A DNA stretch of 20,478 bases from an uncultured Bacilli bacterium. Its GTDB lineage: Bacteria; Bacillota_I; Bacilli_A; RF39; UBA660. How positions within the stretch are numbered: position 1 is the first letter of the stretch; every line of letters begins with the position of its first letter. The DNA is taken from assembly GCA_944332645.1 (NCBI GenBank), contig CALVKK010000010.1, positions 1 to 20,478 of the forward strand. Direction: 5' to 3'. Positions 16,801 through 20,478 of this stretch are shown in pieces. The position numbers and the translations under genes are program-made. The notes beneath the pieces are model-generated. The model saw nothing but the letters and a program-made list of their open reading frames with translations. It was not told where the DNA came from and searched no databases.

Positions 16801-18528
16801 TCTTCATTAACTACTTTTATAAGTTGCACTTTGCCAATTACCGATTTTAATACCAAAAGACTATTATATAAAGAAATTGAAACTTCTATTTGTATCGATG
16901 CAAAAAAAGAATATGACTTAGCTTTCATGTTAGGCACAAGTGATAATGATGTTTTAACTGTATTAAAAAAATATAATAGCATTAATAAAATTAAGGCTGA
17001 AGAAAAAAAAGTAAATGAATATTGGAAAGAAATGTTAGATATCGTTCAAGTAAAAACACCCGATGATAGTTTCAATTATATGTTAAATGGTTGGTTAGTA
17101 TATCAAACTATATCATCACGTATTTTTGCTAAAGCTGGTTTCTATCAAGTAGGTGGCGCATATGGTTATCGTGATCAATTACAAGATGCAATGAATATTT
17201 GTACAATACATCCTGAAATTACAAGAAGACAGATATTATGGCACGCAAAACATCAATTTGAGGAAGGAGATGTTTTACATTGGTGGCATAAAGAAAGTAA
17301 ATTTGGAATTAGATCACACTGTAAAGACGATTATTTATGGTTGGTTTACGCTGTTGAAGAATATCTTAAAATTACTAATGATAAAACCATTTTAAACGAA
17401 TCAATTCCGTTTGTTACAGGTCAAATTTTAGAAGCTAATGAAATGGAAAAAGGAATTAATTATGACTATTCCACTAAAAGAGCCACTCTATATGAACATT
17501 GCCTATTAGCGATGGAAAAAGCCAAGAATGAATTTGGGAAAAATGGTCTTTGCTTAATGGGTGGTGGCGATTGGAACGATGGTATGAATAAGGTTGGTGA
17601 AAAAGGGCGAGGAACTAGCGTCTGGTTAACTTTATTCTTATATCAAATAATCGATAAATTCATATTTATTACCAATATTTATGATAAGAAAATCAAGACC
17701 ACAGAATGGGAATTTTTGAAAGAAAAATTAAAAGTTGCTGTCAGAAATGTCGCTTGGGACGGAAAATATTATTTAAGAGCTTTTTTCGATAATGGTCACA
17801 AATTAGGTTCAAAAGATAATTTTGAGTGTAAAATAGACTTAATTTCACAAAGTTTTGCCATTTTGACTGAAATAGCTTCTCAAGAACAAATACCTTTAAT
17901 TTTAAATGCGATTGATGAGCAATTAATTGATAAAAATTTAAAAATTGTTCGTTTATTGAATCCTGCATTTAAAAAAAGCGAAGATAATCCAGGTTATATT
18001 ATGAATTATCCACCTGGTATAAGAGAAAATGGTGGTCAATATACTCACGCTGTAGCATGGTATATTCAAGCATTGATAAAAGTTGGTCAATTCGATTTGG
18101 CATATCAACTATACCAAATGATAAATCCAATCGAAAGAAGTAAAACAATGGAAAGTGCACAAAAATATAAATTAGAGCCATATGTTATTGCAGCAGATAT
18201 TTATAGTAATAAAAACTTTGAAGCGCAAGGTGGATGGAATTGGTATACTGGTGCAGCCGGTTGGTTTTACCGAATTGCCTTATTGGATATTTTAGGATTT
18301 AAAAAATTGGGAAACAAACTATTTATAGACCCACATATCCCTAATAATTGGGAAAAATTTGAAATTGACTACAAATTTGAAAATACTAAATACCATATTT
18401 TAATTGAGAAAAATGGCAATCAAAAAATTAGCTATGATGGAAAGACAACTAAAAATCAGTATATTGAATTAAAGAATGATAATAAAAACCACGATATTGT
18501 CGTCTATCTAGGAGGAAAAAATGATTAA
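10876..18528 (+). CDS. Cyclic beta-1,2-glucan synthase (GT84-GH189-GH94)
   Basis: A 2550-residue membrane protein with the domain order of cyclic beta-1,2-glucan synthase (Cgs/NdvB), which polymerises glucose from UDP-glucose, closes the chain into a ring and trims it. Residues 1-300 form the family's N-terminal region (GITNEWIVDNYYLL). Two membrane segments follow (about 313-333, 340-360). The GT84 domain has VVVPTILRSEEKV at 388-400, the nucleotide-sugar DxD motif D526-V-D528, and RRSRWTRGDMQ at 671-681. Four more membrane segments lie at about 718-740, 744-765, 846-860 and 868-888. The cyclisation (GH189-type) domain spans about 900-1290, with FASESR (E1076), SWSGTSFEYFMP (E1120), PWGISESAY (E1164) and HHQGM at 1250-1254. 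The C-terminal GH94 part has a beta-sandwich region, then YGYRDQLQD (D2100) and GGGDWNDGMN (D2232, position of the GH94 general acid). It is somewhat shorter than the roughly 2800-2900 of characterised enzymes. The start has AGGAGAG at five-base spacing. Base composition matches its neighbours. A linear beta-1,2-glucan product cannot be excluded. Confidence 0.9.
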   Translation: MITIKNDFKNIARHYEQLVRITKQHYFVGITNEWIVDNYYLLIKNYSELKHFLKDPKKNNYLTKNFDMTKMLSTILENRNYKIDEDVLINDIKNYCKQNNINLLYQEIKIIPVTLLIILIKKISEICTIENEKLREKQEIDQFIKKMKIAFSKNEKVFLTNYIKNIFYKNNFKIVYLNEKLKDLGDNSNIIFKQLNQLLEKNNLSLRKIINDDHLYTTRNNILVSNVFYSIQQANQLEIENLYETLCPVEKILNKDPCFSSMTLETKNLYRKQLIRLSKKENENIIDIANTLIAQDDNIGAFLFQNKHQKLKVIIYLAIIISLTILISSILSNYFLSIRWLGFIILLLPVSEIVITILNKIYLKIYPYKPMPKLNFEKGIPAKYKTMVVVPTILRSEEKVAEVFNKLESYYLSNKSQNLYFTLLGDACECYNEYYEKDEAIQNAGVNRSKELNKKYGKEIFFFAYRTRKYSKSENCFLGFERKRGALLHFNDLILGNFDDEEQKNWFQIHTFQNFKHEIKYVITLDVDTQLVLNSALKLVGTMAHPLNSPVLNKEKTKVIQGYGILQPKINFDIESTNKSLFSQIYAGMGGLDPYTGLEPNFYQDVFKEGSFVGKGIYDLKIYQQVLKGKFPNELILSHDLLEGNYLRCGACTDIELIDDFPAEFLVDATRRSRWTRGDMQIIDWITNKVKNENNKKIKNPINLLGKWKIIDNIRRELLDFSLLLIILSLSICCISHPYWWLSFVLFVVMLPAISYLIQLFVIQKNVNLKYYNTAAFGWKSFLLRTISVFTAIPYNAYLYVKSILKSIYRMAFSKKHLLQWMTAEDASKQVKINLGNHLKQFGFNYLVALLIIIISIFNNNHPAENIIISIFFILGPLFAYAISKNIKSPEEKIKSSDQKYLLKIAYATWKFFEDNFTEKNNYLIPDNFQLNREHKADSKTSPTNIGLSLTSIISAYKLNFISKDKMLDYIEKIVTTIEKLPKWNGHLYNWYRITTLDILYPHFISTVDSGNFIASLITIKEFLKNQNADNLVRRITDLINQTNFSHLYSEDVFSIGYNVDEGLLDPCKYNMFASESRITSFVAIAKGDVPSKHWFNLDKTLTTYKHRKGLVSWSGTSFEYFMPLLFIPSYENTLIDESYDFAIFAQKEYMKEVNSKLPWGISESAYGELDDSQNYKYKAFATPYLKLQEEPSSRIVIAPYASILALPKYPKEVLNNIKKLEELKLLGKYGFYESYDTEINKPVYSYFAHHQGMILGSIANTLCQNIIQKCFNKDTNNHAFEILTKEKVQLKPVIDMNMAKYKKFTYEKEQFVNDIRVFHKLSTLPEISILSNSKYSVLINDRGNGFSRYRMIQMNRYRKLTEQDYGMYIYIKDISTGKIWCNTYAPINKMPERYEVVFALDKMKFVRSDNDIITSTEIVVPKTHHAEIRKITFKNVSNKSKTLEITTYTEPILCENNDDISHKAFQNLFIQSEYNEENDAIIINRKLRDKNDHYYLINRLLINNPNQKYSYETNRANFIGRNRTTANPIALEQKLTNQIGTCLDPVISLRNQITIPANDQKTIYLISGFGKSKEQVIEIVETFATPEAISEKAFAVATIMSNVTNKMVNITGNDMRVYNTMLNYLYQTSHIEINTERNNILKQNKLNQTNLWRFGISGDRPIVFLEIESLDDLSLVKELLHTFEYYKSKSVFIDLIILNCKNKEEKQIINKEIEEEKYRMYALNSFYKTPGNIYVLNRNEINTDEYVLFKTVARLYINSHKFHSLEEFVNSLQKLNTTSRKEKWLKELSLPITYKQNKLIYYNGFGGFADNGKKYIITNANTPFIWCNVIANPHFGSIISNNQTGFSYSKNSHEYKLTTWTNDNLLCDISEGIKINDVQLDYTYTQISFGNIAWKGRFKNLDIQLKQFVAVNDPIKFYKIKIKNNGTHKQRVSLKYWLNPCLGETEEKTGRYIQSNFNKKENYVSLTNKYSINFSSLTTFISCTLPITDFNTKRLLYKEIETSICIDAKKEYDLAFMLGTSDNDVLTVLKKYNSINKIKAEEKKVNEYWKEMLDIVQVKTPDDSFNYMLNGWLVYQTISSRIFAKAGFYQVGGAYGYRDQLQDAMNICTIHPEITRRQILWHAKHQFEEGDVLHWWHKESKFGIRSHCKDDYLWLVYAVEEYLKITNDKTILNESIPFVTGQILEANEMEKGINYDYSTKRATLYEHCLLAMEKAKNEFGKNGLCLMGGGDWNDGMNKVGEKGRGTSVWLTLFLYQIIDKFIFITNIYDKKIKTTEWEFLKEKLKVAVRNVAWDGKYYLRAFFDNGHKLGSKDNFECKIDLISQSFAILTEIASQEQIPLILNAIDEQLIDKNLKIVRLLNPAFKKSEDNPGYIMNYPPGIRENGGQYTHAVAWYIQALIKVGQFDLAYQLYQMINPIERSKTMESAQKYKLEPYVIAADIYSNKNFEAQGGWNWYTGAAGWFYRIALLDILGFKKLGNKLFIDPHIPNNWEKFEIDYKFENTKYHILIEKNGNQKISYDGKTTKNQYIELKNDNKNHDIVVYLGGKND

Positions 18529-19714
18529 TTTTGATTTTAAAACTTATCAAAGTTTTAAAAATTTAAAAAGATATGATGCTAAAATTAATAAAATTAATAA
18601 GATTTTAAATAATGGTGGAGATATGTTAGATTGGTATGATATCAATAAATGTATTCCCCAAGATGATATCAATAGAATTAAAAGTATCAGCCGAGAAATT
18701 CGGAACTCTTGTGAACTGTTTATTGTAATTGGAATAGGCGGATCTTTTATGGGGGCAAAAGCTGTTATTGAAGCTTTGTCTGACTACTTTATTACTCAAA
18801 AACCTGAGATAGTTTTCGCTGGCAATTCATTATCCGAAGAATATATCAAAGGGTTAATTGACTACATGGATAATAAAGATACTGTAATTAACGTAGTGTC
18901 TAAATCAGGAAACACATTAGAAACTAACTTGATATTTAATGTACTTTATTCACAAATGCAGAAAAAATATGATCAAACTCAATTAAAAAATAGAATTTTC
19001 ATTACTACTAATTCTAAAGATGGTTATTTCAAACAATTGGCTGAAAAAGAAAAATTTGTTTCTTTTGAAATTCCTGAACAAATCGGTGGTCGCTTTTCTG
19101 TTTTAACCTGTGTCGGATTGTTTCCTATAGCAGTAGCTGGAATAAACATCGATGATATTTTATTGGGTGCTGCTAATTATCCTAAAAAAGATGCTTTTGA
19201 ATATGCTGTCAGACGAGATATACTATATAAAAGAAAAAAATATGTTGAAGTTTTTAGTATATATGAACCAAGATTAAAATATTTTACTGAATGGATAAAG
19301 CAGTTATTTGGTGAAACTCAAGGAAAAAATAAAAAAGGAATTTTACCTTTTTCTGGTTTTAATACTCAAGATCTTCATTCTTTAGGTCAATTCTATCAAG
19401 AAGGAAATCCCATTGTTTTTGAAACAATTATCGATTTTGATAACAAAAATCATTTAGATTTTACAGACAAATATAGTTTAAATGATATTAATCGAATTGT
19501 TCTGCAAAAAGTGGCTAAAGCTCATTTTGCGATTGGTTGTGAAAGTAATATTATCATTTGTGATAAATTAGATGCTTTTCATATTGGGATGTTAATTCAA
19601 TTTTTTGAAGTTGCAGCAGCTACTGGTGCCTATTTGTTAAATGTTAATCCATTTGATCAACCAGGAGTGAATGTATATAAAAAATTAGTTTATGATGAAA
19701 TTAATTATAATTAA
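18521..19714 (+). CDS. pgi: Glucose-6-phosphate isomerase
   Basis: Cytosolic enzyme interconverting glucose 6-phosphate and fructose 6-phosphate in glycolysis and gluconeogenesis. At 397 residues it is somewhat shorter than the usual 430-450 of Gram-positive enzymes, but the sugar-isomerase domains look complete: GIGGS at 71-75, phosphate-binding SKSGNT at 127-132, IGGRFSVLT at 188-196, the catalytic Glu in FGETQGKN (E264), QDLHSLGQ (283-290), AFHIG with H354, and the C-terminal signature NPFDQPGVNVYK. The ATG at 18521 lies inside the end of the glucan synthase gene (8-bp overlap) and is preceded by AGGAGG at five-base spacing within it, so the two genes share a transcript and probably couple translation. 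Glucose 6-phosphate is also the precursor of UDP-glucose through phosphoglucomutase and GalU, which fits the neighbour. A terminator follows. Confidence 0.97.
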   Translation: MINFDFKTYQSFKNLKRYDAKINKINKILNNGGDMLDWYDINKCIPQDDINRIKSISREIRNSCELFIVIGIGGSFMGAKAVIEALSDYFITQKPEIVFAGNSLSEEYIKGLIDYMDNKDTVINVVSKSGNTLETNLIFNVLYSQMQKKYDQTQLKNRIFITTNSKDGYFKQLAEKEKFVSFEIPEQIGGRFSVLTCVGLFPIAVAGINIDDILLGAANYPKKDAFEYAVRRDILYKRKKYVEVFSIYEPRLKYFTEWIKQLFGETQGKNKKGILPFSGFNTQDLHSLGQFYQEGNPIVFETIIDFDNKNHLDFTDKYSLNDINRIVLQKVAKAHFAIGCESNIIICDKLDAFHIGMLIQFFEVAAATGAYLLNVNPFDQPGVNVYKKLVYDEINYN

Positions 19715-19766
19715 ATTTATAAAGATCTTATATATTCTTAGACTATTGTACTTTTTCAATATTCTG

Positions 19767-19795
19767 AAAAAAAATCACTATAAAGTGATTTTTTT
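19767..19795. terminator. Bidirectional terminator between pgi and the repeat-protein gene
   Basis: Eight A residues, TCACT, loop ATAA, AGTGA and seven T residues form a symmetric hairpin that has a T run after the stem on either strand. It lies about 50 bases after the pgi stop and 7 bases after the stop of the convergent gene, so it can serve both. Confidence 0.75.
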
Positions 19796-19801
19796 GTGAT
19801 T

Positions 19802-20478
19802 TTATTTTTCTATTTTAAATATTACTTGATATGAATCTTCAAAATCTATTTCTTCTACATCTACTATAAAACCATATTTTTCTAATGTGTTTTGACATTC
19901 TCTAACTGTATTAAGTGCTAGTTTTATATTAGGTGCTGTTGCAATTATAGTGTTCTCACTTACCCTTTGTTCACCTTGCATTTGTTCATTTGTAATTGGA
20001 GGTATCTTTTGTGTAATTCCAAACAAATCATCATCAGATAAAGAAATATTTTGATTCGTTTCAATATTAGGTACTTCATAACTTGGAATGTTTGGTATTG
20101 TTGGTGCTTCTTGAACTTCTGGAGTTACTGGAGTACTTGATATATCCATACTTGGTGCCTCATATGTTGGAATATTTGATGTTGGTACTTCTTGTACCTC
20201 TGGGGTTACTGGAGTACTTGATATATCCATACTTGGTACTTCATAACTTGGAATGTTTGGTATTGTTGGTGCTTCTTGAACTTCTGGAATTGCTGGATTA
20301 CTTGGTATATTCATGTTTGGTACTTCATAACCTGGAATATTTGATGTTGGCGCTTCTTGAACTTCTGGAGTTACTGGATTACTTGGTATATTCATGTTTG
20401 GTACTTCATAACCTGGAATATTTGATGTTGGCACTTCTTGCACTTCTGAGGTTACTGGAGTACTCGATATATTCATAC
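19802..20478 (-). CDS. Pro-rich tandem-repeat protein, 3' part only
   Basis: The 3' end of a gene whose start lies beyond the right edge. The first visible Met (20474-20476) sits inside a repeat unit and is not a start. The visible 224 residues have two parts. The first 137 are five tandem units of 27-28 residues of the form M-[ND]-I-[SP]-S-x-P-V-T-P-E-V-Q-E-[AV]-P-T, then NIP-x-YEVP, acidic and proline-rich, likely extended. The last 87 begin with an acidic linker (SLSDDDLFG) and end in a compact-looking domain (TAPNIKLALNTVRECQNTLE... to IFKIEK) that reads as helix then two strands. I do not recognise this domain. Whether the protein is secreted, membrane-bound or cytoplasmic cannot be judged without the N-terminus. 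It converges on pgi and shares its terminator. Confidence 0.75.
   Translation of the reverse strand, partial: MNISSTPVTSEVQEVPTSNIPGYEVPNMNIPSNPVTPEVQEAPTSNIPGYEVPNMNIPSNPAIPEVQEAPTIPNIPSYEVPSMDISSTPVTPEVQEVPTSNIPTYEAPSMDISSTPVTPEVQEAPTIPNIPSYEVPNIETNQNISLSDDDLFGITQKIPPITNEQMQGEQRVSENTIIATAPNIKLALNTVRECQNTLEKYGFIVDVEEIDFEDSYQVIFKIEK
20066..20476 (-). repeat. Five in-frame 81-84 bp tandem repeats
   Basis: Units at 20396-20476, 20315-20395, 20231-20314, 20150-20230 and 20066-20149, of 81, 81, 84, 81 and 84 bases. The 84-base units (third and fifth) carry one extra codon, giving PTIPNIPSYE instead of PTSNIP. Neighbouring units are nearly identical at the DNA level over tens of bases, for example around 20302-20355 and 20383-20436. 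This shows recent duplication and probable copy-number variation. The array continues past the window edge. Confidence 0.9.

Noticed and set aside
12810..18181. Several antisense open frames of 60-75 codons inside the glucan synthase gene
   Set aside because: They lie opposite a well-supported coding frame, have no ribosome binding sites or recognisable motifs, and look like mirror effects of its codon use.
20474..20476. ATG at the right edge as the start of the repeat protein
   Set aside because: It corresponds to the Met that opens each repeat unit, and the frame is still open at the window edge, so the gene continues beyond.
20066..20476. CRISPR-like array
   Set aside because: The units are contiguous, in frame, and encode a regular protein repeat with no unique spacers between identical repeats.
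1..20478. Mycoplasma genetic code (TGA = Trp)
   Set aside because: TGA ends dnaB, the peptidase, walJ, whiA, lgt and the phosphodiesterase at family-typical C-termini, often within ATGA overlaps, and Trp is encoded by TGG.

Overview
The window is AT-rich throughout. It reads with the standard bacterial code: Trp is TGG and TGA is used as a stop, often inside ATGA start/stop overlaps. Gene content and gene order point to a low-GC Gram-positive lineage of the Bacilli/Mollicutes type with a cell wall. The order DHH phosphodiesterase-rplI-dnaB followed by walJ-rlmH mirrors the Bacillus gdpP-rplI-dnaC and walJ-htrA-rlmH region near oriC. The order lgt-trxB-whiA is a compacted form of the Bacillus hprK-lgt...trxB-yvcJ-yvcK-whiA cluster. 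The genus cannot be fixed from this sequence alone.

Left part (1-10358, all genes on the minus strand). Read in transcription order this is uvrB (excision repair), lgt-trxB-whiA (lipoprotein acylation, thioredoxin-type flavoprotein, WhiA), a terminator-like hairpin, and then a tightly packed putative operon. That operon holds a GdpP-type c-di-AMP phosphodiesterase core, ribosomal protein L9, replicative helicase DnaB, a membrane-anchored LysM-G5-M23 peptidoglycan hydrolase, the metallo-beta-lactamase-fold protein WalJ, and the 23S rRNA methyltransferase RlmH. The last four genes are joined by 4-bp ATGA overlaps or a 7-bp gap. The operon ends at a hairpin with a T-rich tail (41-74). A second hairpin on the opposite strand (77-100) suggests a convergent neighbour left of the window.

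Middle (10359-10875). This is a divergent intergenic region of about 0.5 kb. It carries probable promoters for uvrB and for the rightward operon, and between them a stretch that looks like a small decayed coding sequence.

Right part (10876-19714, plus strand). A 2550-residue multidomain membrane protein has the architecture of cyclic beta-1,2-glucan synthase: N-terminal region, GT84 glycosyltransferase flanked by membrane segments, GH189-type cyclisation domain, GH94 phosphorylase-like domain. It overlaps by 8 bp the gene for glucose-6-phosphate isomerase. The pair probably forms a two-gene operon linking hexose-phosphate interconversion to glucan synthesis. A bidirectional terminator separates it from a convergent gene, cut by the right edge, that encodes a protein with at least five 27-28-residue Pro-rich repeats and a small unrecognised C-terminal domain.

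Most noteworthy: the glucan synthase-pgi operon, a TrxB homologue that appears to have lost its NADPH-binding motifs, a GdpP positional orthologue reduced to its DHH-DHHA1 core, and the recently duplicated repeat protein. No tRNA, rRNA, CRISPR array or insertion sequence was seen.
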